Origin: Arthrobacter sp. efr-133-R2A-120
GTDB taxonomy: Bacteria > Actinomycetota > Actinomycetes > Actinomycetales > Micrococcaceae
Assembly (NCBI RefSeq): GCF_030209835.1
Contig: NZ_JARVRF010000002.1
Location: forward strand, 62,001 to 126,000
Direction: 5' to 3'
DNA: 64,000 bases
Shown here: piece after piece, positions 17,778-29,716 of the stretch
How positions within the stretch are numbered: the first letter of the stretch is position 1
How the letters are laid out: every line of letters starts with the position of its first letter
Position numbers and translations under genes: made by a program
The notes under the pieces: model-generated
What the model was told of the DNA's origin: nothing
The model's database searches: none
The model's input: only the letters and a program-made list of their open reading frames with translations

Positions 17778-18230
17778 ATGCCGGGCACGATTGCTGCAGC
17801 GGTGCTGGATCCGGAAGACCAGCTCAACAGGGCGTTCATGGCCCTCGCCGATCCTGTCCGCCGCAAGATACTGGCACGGTTGGCCTTGGGCGATGCCACC
17901 GTCAATGAGATCGCCCAGCCCTTCGCCGTCACCCTCCAAGCCATCTCCAAGCATCTTCAGGTGCTCGAAGGCGCGGGGCTTATCACGAGAAGCAGGGAAG
18001 CCCAGCGCCGTCCCTGCCACTTGAACACCACGGCGCTCGGCCCCTTGGCCGAGTGGATCGAGAACTACCGTCTTCAGGCTGAGGAACGTTTCGCCCGACT
18101 GGACGAACTATTGGCCAGTGAGACGCCATCTGCCGGCGAAGACACGGCAGACCCCGTCAAAAAGGGCACAGCCGACAAGGACAATCCGGAAAAGGAGAAG
18201 AACAATGAGCACCAACACAACAACCATTGA
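17778..18230 (+). CDS. ArsR-family regulator of the SRPBCC gene
   Basis: 150 residues, ATG 17778 with GGGGAG five bases upstream. The helix-turn-helix is FMALADPVRRKILARLALGD followed by NEIAQPFAVTLQAISKHLQV, the form that accompanies AHSA1-type proteins. The C-terminus after residue 110 is a charged, disordered tail ending in Asn/His. It overlaps the next gene by 26 bases, so the two are coupled. It has no obvious metal ligands, and its ligand is unknown. Confidence 0.88.
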   Translation: MPGTIAAAVLDPEDQLNRAFMALADPVRRKILARLALGDATVNEIAQPFAVTLQAISKHLQVLEGAGLITRSREAQRRPCHLNTTALGPLAEWIENYRLQAEERFARLDELLASETPSAGEDTADPVKKGTADKDNPEKEKNNEHQHNNH

Positions 18231-18675
18231 CGTCACGGCGGGCACGCCGTTCATCGACACGAGCCGCGACTTCGACGCCGCACCGGAGCGCGTGTTCCAG
18301 GCTTTCACAGACCCCGAACTCGTCGTCAAATGGTTGGGTCCGCGTCGCCTGGAAATGCGCCTGGAGTCGTACGACGCGCGTACGGGCGGCAGTTACCGCT
18401 ACACGCATCTCGACGACCAGGGCAACGAGTTCGGCTTCCGCGGGGTCTTCCACGAAGTCCAGGAGCCACTGCGGATCATCCAGACCTTCGAGTTCGACGG
18501 CGCCCCGGGGCAAGTCACCTTGGACACAACCAGGTTTGAAGACCTCGGAGGCCGCACACGTGTGGTGCAGCACTCCGTGTTTCCCTCGGTGGAAGCACGG
18601 GACATGGCAGTAGCCAGCGGCATGGATGCGGGCATCAAAGAGTCGATGGATCGCTTGGAGGAGCTCCTCGGTTAA
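18205..18675 (+). CDS. SRPBCC (AHSA1-like) domain protein
   Basis: 156 residues. ATG 18205 follows AAAGGAGAAGAACA and is preferred to the upstream in-frame start inside the regulator. It has the START-like helix-grip fold signature: SRDFDAAPERVFQAFTDPEL, VVKWLGPRR, and GMDAGIKESMDRLEELL as the C-terminal helix. Such proteins bind hydrophobic ligands; the substrate is unknown. Always-paired ArsR/SRPBCC genes suggest the regulator responds to the same ligand. Confidence 0.88.
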   Translation: MSTNTTTIDVTAGTPFIDTSRDFDAAPERVFQAFTDPELVVKWLGPRRLEMRLESYDARTGGSYRYTHLDDQGNEFGFRGVFHEVQEPLRIIQTFEFDGAPGQVTLDTTRFEDLGGRTRVVQHSVFPSVEARDMAVASGMDAGIKESMDRLEELLG

Positions 18676-18682
18676 GGAGTTC

Positions 18683-19552
18683 CTAGCCCGTCGTGAAGCG
18701 GAAGACGGTAGCCAGGACCAGAATCCCGGCCACAAGCGCCAGGCCGGCAGTCTGCAACAGCGCCTGGCGCGGTCCACGCGGAGCAAAGGCAATCACGGCG
18801 GCACACAGGCCTCCGGTGACAAGGCCGCCCAAGTGGGCCTGCCAGGCGATTCCCGGGACAACGAAGCCAATCACGCCGTTGATGGCAATCAGGATCCACA
18901 GCTGCCGGGTGTCTCCGCCGCGTCGGCTTTGGACTACCAACAGCGCGCCAAAGAGGCCGAAGATCGCACCGGAAGCACCTTCTACTGCAGTTCCAGGGAT
19001 GACAGGAGTCAGGAGCAGGAAGCCGACAGAGCCACCAATGGCAGACAGAAGGTAAACGGCCAGGAAGCGGATGCGCCCCAGGACAGGCTCCAGCACTTGG
19101 CCAAAGATCCAGAGCATGTACATGTTGAGCACGATGTGCAGGACGAAGCCCTGGGAATGTACAAAAGCACTCGTCAACATCCGCCAGGGTTCGAAAGCCC
19201 CGTATTGCGGAGTGGCATAGCCGGATACAAAGAAGAGCTGACGCTCGACGACATCGCCGGGAATCAGCCATTGCAGCACGTACACCAGGGCACACAGCCC
19301 GATAAGTATGTACGTCGCCAAAGGACGTCCCGTCGCAATGGCGCCGCCATAAGCGGAACGCACTGCCGGCGTCGAACGCTTCATTTCATTGACGCAGTCA
19401 ATGCATTGGAACCCGACGGCGGCCGCCCGCTGGCATTCGGGGCATGCAGGACGCCCGCAACGCTGGCACCGTACATAGGAGGGCCTGTCCGGGTGCCTGG
19501 GGCACACCGGAATGTCTGCTGACGGCTCCGCCGCCGGGATTCCGTAACTCAT
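18683..19552 (-). CDS. Rhomboid-family intramembrane serine protease
   Basis: 289 residues. The N-terminus carries a cysteine-rich zinc-binding segment (CPRHPDRPSYVRCQRCGRPA and CPECQ...CIDC). The rhomboid core follows with the GxSG catalytic serine in VEGASGAIFGL and the histidine in WQAHLGGLVTG, plus HIVLNMYMLWIFG before them. It cleaves membrane proteins inside the bilayer; the substrate is unknown. It is convergent with the SRPBCC gene and lies just downstream of ppiA. Confidence 0.93.
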   Translation of the reverse strand: MSYGIPAAEPSADIPVCPRHPDRPSYVRCQRCGRPACPECQRAAAVGFQCIDCVNEMKRSTPAVRSAYGGAIATGRPLATYILIGLCALVYVLQWLIPGDVVERQLFFVSGYATPQYGAFEPWRMLTSAFVHSQGFVLHIVLNMYMLWIFGQVLEPVLGRIRFLAVYLLSAIGGSVGFLLLTPVIPGTAVEGASGAIFGLFGALLVVQSRRGGDTRQLWILIAINGVIGFVVPGIAWQAHLGGLVTGGLCAAVIAFAPRGPRQALLQTAGLALVAGILVLATVFRFTTG

Positions 19553-19573
19553 ATGCTGCTCAGGCCCCGGGGA

Positions 19574-20116
19574 TCAGAGCTGGACAATGTCAATGCTGTT
19601 GATGACGACGTCTTCGACAGGGCGGTCGCCCATGCCGGTGCGGACAGCCTCGATGGCGTCTACAACCTTCTTGGACTCTTCGTCAGCAACCTCACCGAAG
19701 ATGGAGTGCTTGCCGAAGAGCCAGTCGGTGTTGACCGTGGTGATGAAGAACTGGGAACCGTTGGTGCCCTTGCCCATCTGGATGCCGGCGTTGGCCATGG
19801 CCAGCTTGTAAGGGGCGTTGAAGTTGAGTTCCGGGTGGATCTCGTCGTCGAACTTGTAGCCCGGACCGCCGATGCCGCGACCGAGGGGATCGCCGCCCTG
19901 GATCATGAAGTCTTTGATGATGCGGTGGAAAATGGTGCCGTTGTACAACGGGGTACCGGTCTTGTCTTCGCCGGTCTCCGGGTGCGTCCAGGACTTTTCG
20001 CCTGTGGCCAGGCCAACGAAGTTGGCGACCGTCTTGGGCGCGTGGTTGCCGAAGAGGTCAACCACGATGTCACCGAGGCTCGTGTGGAAAGTTGCTTTTG
20101 CGGTTGCGATGGTCAT
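19574..20116 (-). CDS. ppiA: Cyclophilin-type peptidyl-prolyl isomerase
   Basis: 180 residues, cytoplasmic (no signal peptide). Active-site elements are IFHRIIKDFMIQGGD, TNGSQFFITT and WLFGKHSIFGEV. It catalyses proline isomerisation during folding. It probably shares a transcript with the downstream rhomboid gene (22 bases apart). The gyrA-tRNA-ppiA neighbourhood is the usual actinobacterial one, here loosened by insertions. Confidence 0.95.
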   Translation of the reverse strand: MTIATAKATFHTSLGDIVVDLFGNHAPKTVANFVGLATGEKSWTHPETGEDKTGTPLYNGTIFHRIIKDFMIQGGDPLGRGIGGPGYKFDDEIHPELNFNAPYKLAMANAGIQMGKGTNGSQFFITTVNTDWLFGKHSIFGEVADEESKKVVDAIEAVRTGMGDRPVEDVVINSIDIVQL

Positions 20117-20269
20117 ACGGCCATTCTTCCACGCAGGGTCAACGCCGGGACGGCCAGGAAGGCGGTTCCGCGCTCGGTGAAATCTTCCATGAATCCGCCG
20201 GATGAATAGCCGGTGCCGATCAAGCGACGTAGGCTAACAACAAACGAGCATGTTGATCGGGAGGTAGTT

Positions 20270-21250
20270 GTGAAGAAATCGGACCGGATTGCCCGCGAAC
20301 TTGAACACACCGTTGTGAATGGTGTCGAAAATGCCAAGGACTGGGCGACACCGCGCGTCGAAGCAGCTGTGAACTGGGCTGTTCCCCGCATCCAGCACGG
20401 AATCGACACCGCTTCGCCGAAGCTCCAGGAAGGCCTGAAGTCGGCTGCGTACAACCTCGCCGACGGCGTTGCAACCGTCACGCCGAAGCTCCAGGAAGGC
20501 CTCGCGAACCTCGCACCGAAGATCCACGACGTCGTCGAGGACGCCTCACCCAAGATCCAGGAAGCCCTTAACAAGGCCACCCCGGCCCTCAGTCACGCCC
20601 GAGACAAGGTTGTGGAGGAGTACCTGCCCAAGCTCTCAGAGCAGCTCGGGCAAGCCTCCGAGGTTGTCCACCACGCCCTTGAGAATGCACCCGCGCAAGT
20701 GGACGCCGTCGCCCAGAAGCTGGTGGACTCCGGCGTGGTTCACAATCTGCAGGAGCAAGCACAAGCCACAGGATCCCAGCTGAAAGCCGCGGCCGAGGAA
20801 GCCTCCAAGACCGTTTCGAAAGAACTCGCCAGGACCCGGAAGCCCAAAAAGCGGGGCTTCCTGATCTTCACCGTTGTAGCAGCAGCTGCCGCGGCCGGGG
20901 TCGCCGCGTGGAGAGCCAGCCGCCCGGTGGAGGACCCGTGGAAGACTCCGGTCCCGGTAACCCCATCACCGGTGCCGGCCGCAGCGGTGGCCGAGAAAGT
21001 CGCTGACAAGGCCAACGAAGCAGCCGCCAAGGTAGCTGACAAGGTTGACGACGTGAAACTCAACGTGGCTGACAAAGCCGAGACCGTAGCCGAGAAGGCA
21101 AAGCACGCCGTCGAGGACGCTACGGACACCGCAGCAAAGGTGGCAACCGACGCCAAAACCGCGGTAAAGAACATCGCCGCCAGCCTGCACAAGGACGAAG
21201 CAGGCAAGGATCAGGCGGCCACGGACGAAGCCGGCAAACACGAAGCCTGA
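20270..21250 (+). CDS. Membrane-anchored protein with proline-marked 11-residue repeats
   Basis: 326 residues, GTG start with GGGAGG five bases upstream. Residues 28-105 have prolines at 28, 39, 50, 72, 83, 94 and 105, an 11-residue period (SPKLQEGLKSA, TPKLQEGLANL, APKIHDVVEDA, SPKIQEALNKA). This resembles amphipathic repeats of apolipoproteins or LEA-type proteins. One membrane helix lies at about 196-214, and the C-terminus (240-310) is a lysine/alanine-rich helix with AEKVADKA-like repeats. I do not recognise a named family. Lipid- or envelope-surface binding is a guess from the repeats. A UUCG-capped terminator follows. Confidence 0.8.
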   Translation: MKKSDRIARELEHTVVNGVENAKDWATPRVEAAVNWAVPRIQHGIDTASPKLQEGLKSAAYNLADGVATVTPKLQEGLANLAPKIHDVVEDASPKIQEALNKATPALSHARDKVVEEYLPKLSEQLGQASEVVHHALENAPAQVDAVAQKLVDSGVVHNLQEQAQATGSQLKAAAEEASKTVSKELARTRKPKKRGFLIFTVVAAAAAAGVAAWRASRPVEDPWKTPVPVTPSPVPAAAVAEKVADKANEAAAKVADKVDDVKLNVADKAETVAEKAKHAVEDATDTAAKVATDAKTAVKNIAASLHKDEAGKDQAATDEAGKHEA

Positions 21251-21273
21251 GCGAAAGCCACATTCGCTCCACG

Positions 21274-21307
21274 TTGAAGGGATTCCGGTTCGCCGGGATC
21301 CCTTCAA
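21274..21307 (+). terminator. Intrinsic terminator after the repeat protein gene
   Basis: TTGAAGGGATTCCGG and CCGGGATCCCTTCAA pair over 15 positions (one G-T wobble) around a TTCG loop, followed by TTGTTT. Confidence 0.75.
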
Positions 21308-21366
21308 TTGTTTGGCCACTTGTCACCGGAGGCTTCCTCAAGTAACACCGGCCTGATGTTAGATTT

Positions 21367-22257
21367 ATGGGGATGCCAGCCGATAGATCTTTCGTAGATG
21401 CAGCCACCAACGCAGCCGTCGCACCCGTGAAGCCGAGCGTTTCAATCATCATCCCGGCGTTCAACGAGGAAAGCGTCATACGGCAGTGCTTGATCGCGGC
21501 CATCTACCAGTCGGTACCTGCGGACGAGATCATCGTCGTGGATAACAGGTCCACAGACCGCACTGCGCAGATCGTCCAGCAGATGCAGCAGGAATACCCG
21601 GAGAGCCCCATCATCCTGTTGAGCCAGGACAACGTGCAGGGACTCATCCCCACCCGCAACTTTGGCCTCAATAGCGCAACGTCGGATGTCCTCGGCCGGA
21701 TCGATGCCGACTCCGTCCTGGAACCTGACTGGGTTGAGCAGGTCCAAAAGGCCTTCGCCGATCCCTCAGCGCAGGCGGCCACGGGTCCGGTGGTCTACTA
21801 CGACATGCCCATGCGCCGATTCGGACTCAAAGCAGACGACAAAATGCGCCAGCTCATGCTTCGGCTCGCGAAACACCAGTACCACTTCCTCTTTGGATCC
21901 AACATGGCGCTTCGCCGTTCCGCCTGGGAAACCATCCGGGACGAAACCTGCCTGGATGAGAAGGACGAGATGCATGAGGACATCGATCTATCCCTGCACC
22001 TTGCCGACCACGATCTCAGGGTCCAGTACTGGCCGCAGATGGTCTCGGGAATGTCTGCCCGCAGGCTCGAGGATTCACCGCGCGACTACCGGTATTACGT
22101 GACCCGTTTCGACCGCACCTACAAGGCCCACAACGTCAAGAAGATGGCACTGAAGGCCCCCATGGTGGTGTTCTTCTCGGTCTACTTCCCGGCCAAGCTT
22201 CTCCGGGCCATCCACACGGCCAATGCAGGCCAAGGCGTGCGCCGCGGCGGCCTGTAG
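21367..22257 (+). CDS. Family 2 glycosyltransferase
   Basis: 296 residues, GT-A fold: VSIIIPAFNEESVIRQCL, IIVVDNRSTDRTAQIV, then the GRIDADSVLEPDWVEQ metal-binding region. The acceptor side includes GSNMALRRSAW and DEMHEDIDLSLHLAD. There is no membrane anchor. It transfers a sugar to an unknown acceptor. The start is uncertain: ATG 21367 or 21373, neither with a strong ribosome site. The nearest genes do not show a pathway. Confidence 0.9.
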   Translation: MGMPADRSFVDAATNAAVAPVKPSVSIIIPAFNEESVIRQCLIAAIYQSVPADEIIVVDNRSTDRTAQIVQQMQQEYPESPIILLSQDNVQGLIPTRNFGLNSATSDVLGRIDADSVLEPDWVEQVQKAFADPSAQAATGPVVYYDMPMRRFGLKADDKMRQLMLRLAKHQYHFLFGSNMALRRSAWETIRDETCLDEKDEMHEDIDLSLHLADHDLRVQYWPQMVSGMSARRLEDSPRDYRYYVTRFDRTYKAHNVKKMALKAPMVVFFSVYFPAKLLRAIHTANAGQGVRRGGL

Positions 22258-22261
22258 CCAC

Positions 22262-23170
22262 TCAGTCAGCGCCGAGCTCGGCGATCTTGCCCTCGGCGTC
22301 GCCCTTGCCGCGCCGCTGACCAGCGACGACGACGGCGAGCCCAACCAGGATCAGGGCGAGTCCAGCATAGGTACCGGCCGGCAGGGTCTCGTGCAGGAAG
22401 ACGGCAGCGAGAAGGGCTGCGCCCGGAATCTCCAGCAGGATGATCATCGACACCAGCAGCGGGCTCACGGTGGCCAGGAGGTGGTTGAACGCGGTGTGGC
22501 CCACCAATTGTGCGCACACAGTGATTGCTACGATCCCCAGCCAACCGCCGGCGTCGAACCCCACAAGCGGCTGGCCGCCAGTGAGGGCCAGAACGGCGAC
22601 GATGGCGGCACAGATCCCGTAGCAAAGCGTCGTGTATGTTCCGGTGCCCATGCTCTGGCGGGCTTTACCTCCGGCCAGGGTATACAGGCCCGCCAGGGCG
22701 CCTCCCGAGAGGGCCAGGATGTCACCAAGGAGGGCTTTCGGGGAGGTTCCCATATCGAAGCCCGTGATGGCCGCGACGCCGCCCAACGCGATGCCCAGGC
22801 CCACCAGGACCGGCCAACGGTGCTTGCTGCCCCGGAGGAGCTGGAAAACGGCGATCCACGCCGACTGCAGGCACACCAAGGCGGTGGCTGCCGCGACTGA
22901 CGTGAGCTGCAGCGCAGTGATGAAGCAAGCGAAGTGGAAGGCCAGCGCCACTGCCGCGACAGCGGACCAAGTGAACTCTCTGCGGGTGATCTTGCGGAAC
23001 TGGCGCGGCTCGCGGATCAAGACCGGCGAGGCCATGACGACGGCGGCGATTGCGTTGCGCCAGAACGCGATGGCCAGCGCCGTGACAGAGGTAGCTCCAA
23101 GCGTTCCGGCGATGAGGGGTCCGGATGATGCGACTCCGAGCACACCCAAAGCAGCAACAATGAAGTTCAC
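22262..23170 (-). CDS. EamA/DMT-superfamily transporter
   Basis: 302 residues, ten predicted helices in two EamA halves (first starting FIVAALGVLGVASSGPLIAG, second LLGDILALSGGALAGLYTLA). The short basic/acidic C-tail is QRRGKGDAEGK. Such proteins export or import metabolites; the substrate cannot be read. It is convergent with the glycosyltransferase. Its start is close to the tRNA terminator. Confidence 0.88.
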   Translation of the reverse strand: MNFIVAALGVLGVASSGPLIAGTLGATSVTALAIAFWRNAIAAVVMASPVLIREPRQFRKITRREFTWSAVAAVALAFHFACFITALQLTSVAAATALVCLQSAWIAVFQLLRGSKHRWPVLVGLGIALGGVAAITGFDMGTSPKALLGDILALSGGALAGLYTLAGGKARQSMGTGTYTTLCYGICAAIVAVLALTGGQPLVGFDAGGWLGIVAITVCAQLVGHTAFNHLLATVSPLLVSMIILLEIPGAALLAAVFLHETLPAGTYAGLALILVGLAVVVAGQRRGKGDAEGKIAELGAD

Positions 23171-23199
23171 ATTTCAACCTTAGTGGGGTGGCTTAACGC

Positions 23200-23233
23200 A
23201 AAGAGTCCCGGTCATTTCTGACCGGGACTCTTT
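23200..23233 (-). terminator. Terminator of the tRNA transcript
   Basis: A perfect 15-base stem (AAAGAGTCCCGGTCA) with a four-base loop lies just downstream of tRNA-Ala on the minus strand. Confidence 0.8.
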
Positions 23234-23240
23234 CTTATGG

Positions 23241-23313
23241 TGGAGGCACGGGGACTCGAACCCCGAACCCCCTGCTTGCAAAGCAGGTGCGCTACCAATT
23301 GCGCCATGCCCCC
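23241..23313 (-). tRNA. tRNA-Ala (anticodon TGC)
   Basis: A 73-base cloverleaf without encoded CCA. The acceptor stem is GGGGGCA/TGCCTCC, the anticodon arm CCTGC-TTTGCAA-GCAGG, and the T arm contains GGTTCGAGTCC. All arms pair. Confidence 0.96.
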
Positions 23314-23385
23314 ATAAGAAGCAACCCATCCATACTACCCCAGTTCCTTCGATGGTTTTCACCATCTCCGGGCCGGGCGCCTTCG

Positions 23386-23502
23386 CTAGTCAACCGTGTC
23401 GGTTGCCTTGCTCCAGACTGTTTTCCGGGCTTCGGATTCCTGCACTTTTTTGTAGAGCAGGACGCCTGCGATCGCAGCTGCAACTACCAGCAACTTCTTC
23501 AC
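23386..23502 (-). CDS. DLW-39 family microprotein
   Basis: 38 residues starting at GTG 23502: KKLLVVAAAIAGVLLYKK followed by QESEARKTVWSKATDTVD. It is one N-terminal hydrophobic helix with a charged tail. The sequence and its position between tRNA-Ile and tRNA-Ala downstream of gyrA match the actinobacterial DLW-39 family. Function is unknown. An in-frame GTG six bases upstream is an alternative start; the ribosome site is weak. Confidence 0.85.
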   Translation of the reverse strand: MKKLLVVAAAIAGVLLYKKVQESEARKTVWSKATDTVD

Positions 23503-23559
23503 ATGCACCCCGTTCCGGCTTGGCTTCCCAAACCTTTAGCAAAACCTGTGCAGGTTCCG

Positions 23560-23633
23560 TGGGCGTACCAGGACTTGAACCTGGGACCTCTTCGTTATCA
23601 GCGAAGCGCTCTAACCGCCTGAGCTATACGCCC
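23560..23633 (-). tRNA. tRNA-Ile (anticodon GAT)
   Basis: A 74-base cloverleaf. The acceptor stem is GGGCGTA/TACGCCC, the anticodon arm CTTCG-CTGATAA-CGAAG, and the T arm contains GGTTCAAGTCC. Confidence 0.96.
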
Positions 23634-23746
23634 CGATACCTCTTCGGGCCGAGACATGACTTTACAGCACATCCCGGCCCGATCTCAAATCGAGGTATTT
23701 TCACCACTGTTTTCCAGCAGTTTCCCTCATTTTCCGGCCGTCTGTA

Positions 23747-24442
23747 TCAGTCGTCGGTAAGGGTCACGCCAATACCGCCCACGAGTGTTGCCGCAATGTT
23801 ATAAAGCACGGCGCTCAGCATGGACAGGGCGGTCAGCAGCACAACATTCACCACGGCAATGATGGTGGCGAAGGAGGCCACCTGTCCCAGCGATGCGACC
23901 TTCTTGAGTTCGAAGCCACCGCTTTCCGAGCCTGCCAGGGTGCCCAGAAGGCTGTCCACCTGGTTGAAAATGCCGGTGAGGTCCAACACAGTCCAAAGCA
24001 CGATTGCGGCAATCACAGTCACGATGCCCAAGGCAACGGACAACAGGAACGCCATCTTCAGGACAGACCACGGATCAACCTTGCTGACGAGCAGGCGGGC
24101 GCGGCGAACCTTCGCCTTAGGAGCCGGCTTCACGAGCCCGGGAGCCCCGGTGGCGGGCCGCTGCTGGCCCTGCACGGGCCGCTGGCCCGGTGCGGCGGGA
24201 CGCTGCCCCGCCGGGCGCTGCGTTCCAGCGGGACGCTGGCCGGGAACCGCCGGGCGCTGGCCGGGAACCGCCGGACGCTGACCTGGGACCCTTTCCGCCC
24301 CAGTTCCTGCCGCACCCGAGGAGGATGCCACAGGGCGCTGCTCGGGACGGGCCGGTGCGTCTACCCGCGGAGTAGCCGACGGCTGCCGGAATCCTCCAGG
24401 GACACCCGTGCTCGGCTTGGGATATGAGTCCGAATTGCTCAC
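23747..24442 (-). CDS. DUF3566 membrane protein downstream of gyrA
   Basis: 231 residues. The first 110 are Pro/Arg/Gln-rich with repeated PGQRPA units. The DUF3566 domain follows ([20 protein letters not shown]) with two membrane helices ([21 protein letters not shown] and [19 protein letters not shown]). It overlaps the gyrA stop by ATGA, so it is co-translated. This pairing is conserved in actinobacteria; function is unresolved, with cell-envelope roles likely. Confidence 0.93.
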   Translation of the reverse strand: MSNSDSYPKPSTGVPGGFRQPSATPRVDAPARPEQRPVASSSGAAGTGAERVPGQRPAVPGQRPAVPGQRPAGTQRPAGQRPAAPGQRPVQGQQRPATGAPGLVKPAPKAKVRRARLLVSKVDPWSVLKMAFLLSVALGIVTVIAAIVLWTVLDLTGIFNQVDSLLGTLAGSESGGFELKKVASLGQVASFATIIAVVNVVLLTALSMLSAVLYNIAATLVGGIGVTLTDD

Positions 24443-27180
24443 TCGTTACCTCCGGTGTTGTCTTCGTTCAGCTCGACGCCGGACCCATTGCCGGATCCTG
24501 CGGCCGATCCCGATTCGGCCGTCGCGGTCGCCTGATCGGCGCCGCCGTTTGCAGCCAACGTTACGTCATCGTCCGCCTCGGACTGTCCTCCGACGGGATT
24601 TTCGACACTATTGACGGTTGATGCGTCGTGTCCGCCCTCACCCTGTTCGTCGTCGGATTCCTCGCCTTCAAGGCCGCGTTCGCTGTTGCGGGCCACCTCG
24701 ATGATGCGGTCGTTCTTGTCAGGCTTCGCGAAGATGACGCCCATGGTGTCGCGGCCCTTGGCAGGCACACCGGCCACGGCCGAGCGGACGATCTTTCCAC
24801 CCTCCATGACCACCAGGACTTCGTCTTCTTCGTTGACGATCAACGCACCGACAAGGTCGCCGCGCTCTTCCTGAAGCTTGGCCACCTTGATGCCCAGGCC
24901 GCCACGGCCTTGGAGCCGGTACTCCTCGACGGCGGTGCGCTTGGCGTACCCGCCTTCGGTCACGACGAACACGAACGAGCCGTCCTGCACGACGTCGGCC
25001 GCGAGGAGTTCGTCGTCTTCGCGGAACTTCATGCCGGTCACACCCGAGGTGGCGCGACCCATGGGGCGCAGTGCCTCGTCGGTGGCCGTGAAGCGGATCG
25101 ACTGGCCCTTGCGGGAAACCAGGAGGAGATCATCCGTTTCGGACACAAGCTGCGCCGAGACGAGCTCGTCCTCATCCCGAAGGTTGATGGCGATGACGCC
25201 AGCGGTGCGGTTGGTGTCGTAGTCTTCCAGGCGCGTCTTCTTCACAAGGCCGTTCTTGGTGGCGAGCACCAGGTACGGGGCTTGCTCGTAGTCGCGCAAG
25301 TCCAGGACCTGGGCGATGTGCTCGTCCGGCTGGAAGGCCAACAGGTTTGCCACGTGCTGTCCCTTGGCGTCACGGCCGGCCTCGGCAAGCTCGTACGCCT
25401 TGGCCCGGTACACGCGGCCCAGGTTGGTGAAGAACAGCAACCAGTGGTGCGTGGTTGTGACAAAGAAGTGCTCCACAACGTCGTCGCCGCGAAGCTGGGC
25501 ACCCTTGACGCCCTTGCCGCCTCGCTGCTGCGAACGGTAGTTGTCGCTGCGGGTGCGCTTGACATATCCGCCGCGGGTGATGGTGACTACCACTTCTTCC
25601 TCGGGGATGAGGTCTTCCATGGACATGTCACCGTCGAAGCCCATGAGGATATGGGTCCGGCGGTCATCACCGTGCTTGGCCACGATCTCGGCAAGTTCCT
25701 GGCTGATGATGTCGCGCTGGCGCTGCTCGGAGGCCAGGATCGAGTTGAATTCCGTGATCATGGCTTCAAGCTCGGCGTGCCTGTCCTGGATCTTCTGCCG
25801 TTCCAGCGCTGCGAGGCGGCGGAGCTGCATGTCGAGGATGGCGCGGGCCTGGAGCTCGTCGATCTCCAGCAGACCCATCAGGCCGTCGCGGGCAGCCTCG
25901 GTGGTGTTGGAGGCCCGGATGAGTGCAATGACCTCATCCAGCATGTCCAGCGCCTTGAGTAGTGCGCGCAGGATGTGCGCCTCTTCCTCGGCTTTGCGCA
26001 GGCGGTAGCGGGTCCGCCGGACGATGACGCTCATCTGGTGGGCCACCCAGTGCCGGATGAAGGCGTCCAGGCTCAGGGTGCGGGGTACGCCGTCGACGAT
26101 CGCCAGCATGTTGGCACCGAAATTGTCCTGCAGCTGGGTGTGCTTGTAGAGGTTGTTGAGCACCACCTTGGCTACGGCATCGCGCTTGAGAACGATCACG
26201 AGCCGCTGGCCGGTTCGGCCGGAAGTCTCGTCGCGGAGGTCCGCGATGCCTTGGATCTTGCCGTCCTTGACCAGTTCGGCGATCTTGATGGCCAGGTTGT
26301 CCGGGTTCGCCTGGTACGGCAATTCGGTGACCACCAGGCATGTGCGGCCCTGGAGTTCCTCCACGTTCACCACGGCGCGCATCGTGATGGAGCCGCGGCC
26401 CGTCCGGTACGCGTCCTCGATGCCCTTGTGGCCGAGGATGGTTGCACCGGTCGGGAAATCCGGACCCTTGATCCGCACGAGCAACGCCTCGAGCAGCTCT
26501 TCACGGCTGGCCGTCGGGTTGGCCAGATACCACTGCACACCATCGGCGACTTCGCAGAGGTTGTGGGGCGGGATGTTGGTGGCCATGCCGACGGCGATGC
26601 CGGAGGAACCGTTGACCAGCAGGTTGGGGAAACGGGCAGGCAGGATGGTGGGTTCCTGGTTCTTGCCGTCGTAGTTGTCCTGGAAATCGACGGTTTCCTC
26701 GTCGATGTCGCGGACCATTTCCATGGCCAGCTGGGCCATCTTGGTTTCGGTGTATCGCGGAGCCGCGGCACCGTCATTGCCAGGGGAACCGAAGTTACCC
26801 TGGCCGAGCGCCAGCGGATAGCGCATCGTCCAGTCCTGGATGAGGCGGACCAAGGCATCGTAGATCGCCGTGTCACCGTGCGGGTGGTACTGGCCCATGA
26901 CCTCGCCCACCACGCGGGCGCACTTGTTGAAGGAGCGGTCCGGGCGGTACCCGCCGTCGAACATCGCGTAGAGCACGCGACGGTGGACAGGCTTCAGGCC
27001 GTCGCGGACGTCCGGAAGCGCACGGCCAACGATGACGGCCATGGCGTAGTCCAGGTACGAACGCTGCATTTCCGTCTGCAGGTCCACCTGGTCCACGCGG
27101 TCGGTCAGCACATCGCCCTCAAGTACGGGCTCCGGAATGCCGGCCGACTCGGCGGGAACCTCGGGTGTTTCTTCACTCAT
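24439..27180 (-). CDS. gyrA: DNA gyrase subunit A
   Basis: 913 residues. It forms the cleavage-religation part of gyrase, which introduces negative supercoils. The catalytic tyrosine is Tyr143 in APRYTETKM. The quinolone-resistance region reads [14 protein letters not shown], with Thr where E. coli has Ser83 and Asp retained at the position of Asp87. The C-terminal beta-pinwheel contains the GyrA box QQRGGKG. A long acidic tail follows the domain. It lies 63 bases after gyrB on the same strand. Confidence 0.98.
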   Translation of the reverse strand: MSEETPEVPAESAGIPEPVLEGDVLTDRVDQVDLQTEMQRSYLDYAMAVIVGRALPDVRDGLKPVHRRVLYAMFDGGYRPDRSFNKCARVVGEVMGQYHPHGDTAIYDALVRLIQDWTMRYPLALGQGNFGSPGNDGAAAPRYTETKMAQLAMEMVRDIDEETVDFQDNYDGKNQEPTILPARFPNLLVNGSSGIAVGMATNIPPHNLCEVADGVQWYLANPTASREELLEALLVRIKGPDFPTGATILGHKGIEDAYRTGRGSITMRAVVNVEELQGRTCLVVTELPYQANPDNLAIKIAELVKDGKIQGIADLRDETSGRTGQRLVIVLKRDAVAKVVLNNLYKHTQLQDNFGANMLAIVDGVPRTLSLDAFIRHWVAHQMSVIVRRTRYRLRKAEEEAHILRALLKALDMLDEVIALIRASNTTEAARDGLMGLLEIDELQARAILDMQLRRLAALERQKIQDRHAELEAMITEFNSILASEQRQRDIISQELAEIVAKHGDDRRTHILMGFDGDMSMEDLIPEEEVVVTITRGGYVKRTRSDNYRSQQRGGKGVKGAQLRGDDVVEHFFVTTTHHWLLFFTNLGRVYRAKAYELAEAGRDAKGQHVANLLAFQPDEHIAQVLDLRDYEQAPYLVLATKNGLVKKTRLEDYDTNRTAGVIAINLRDEDELVSAQLVSETDDLLLVSRKGQSIRFTATDEALRPMGRATSGVTGMKFREDDELLAADVVQDGSFVFVVTEGGYAKRTAVEEYRLQGRGGLGIKVAKLQEERGDLVGALIVNEEDEVLVVMEGGKIVRSAVAGVPAKGRDTMGVIFAKPDKNDRIIEVARNSERGLEGEESDDEQGEGGHDASTVNSVENPVGGQSEADDDVTLAANGGADQATATAESGSAAGSGNGSGVELNEDNTGGNE

Positions 27181-27243
27181 AGTCTATGATTTCCGTTTCA
27201 GGTATATGTCAGTACTGGAATATTCCTAGGGGCTTTGAAGTCT

Positions 27244-29319
<2,076 letters not shown>

Positions 29320-29716
29320 AGGCGCTTTCGACTCCTCCGTGTTCGATGGTCGCCGGCCGTCACCGCACCAAGGAAGCACGTCCGTCAGGACACACCCCAG
29401 GGATACGGCAGCCGCCAACAGGGACGTCACTGCTAACGCCGGCTACTTCGTGATTGGCGGATCCGCTTCTACAAGTGCTGTTCAGCGGAGCCAATCGACG
29501 TTCACCGGCGCCCAGTTGTCTATGCCGATTCTATCGTGACTAAGCGCAGTTCCTTGCAAAACCCGGCCCTTATGCTCAGGAAAGTAGCTCTGGGAGGCCG
29601 CTGGCCGCATCTGCAAGCTGCCAAAACGGCACCCTCTAGGGAGCTATACGGTCCGGGCAGGTTTCTCGCCCCTGTGCGCCGTTCAAGCAAATGCGCTCAC
29701 GCGGGTGCCGGGGAAG
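29320..29716. other. Spacer upstream of gyrB
   Basis: No gene is supported in these 397 bases. It should hold the gyrB promoter and a long leader, as in other actinobacteria where gyrB responds to supercoiling. I see no clear hairpin or consensus promoter. Confidence 0.4.
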
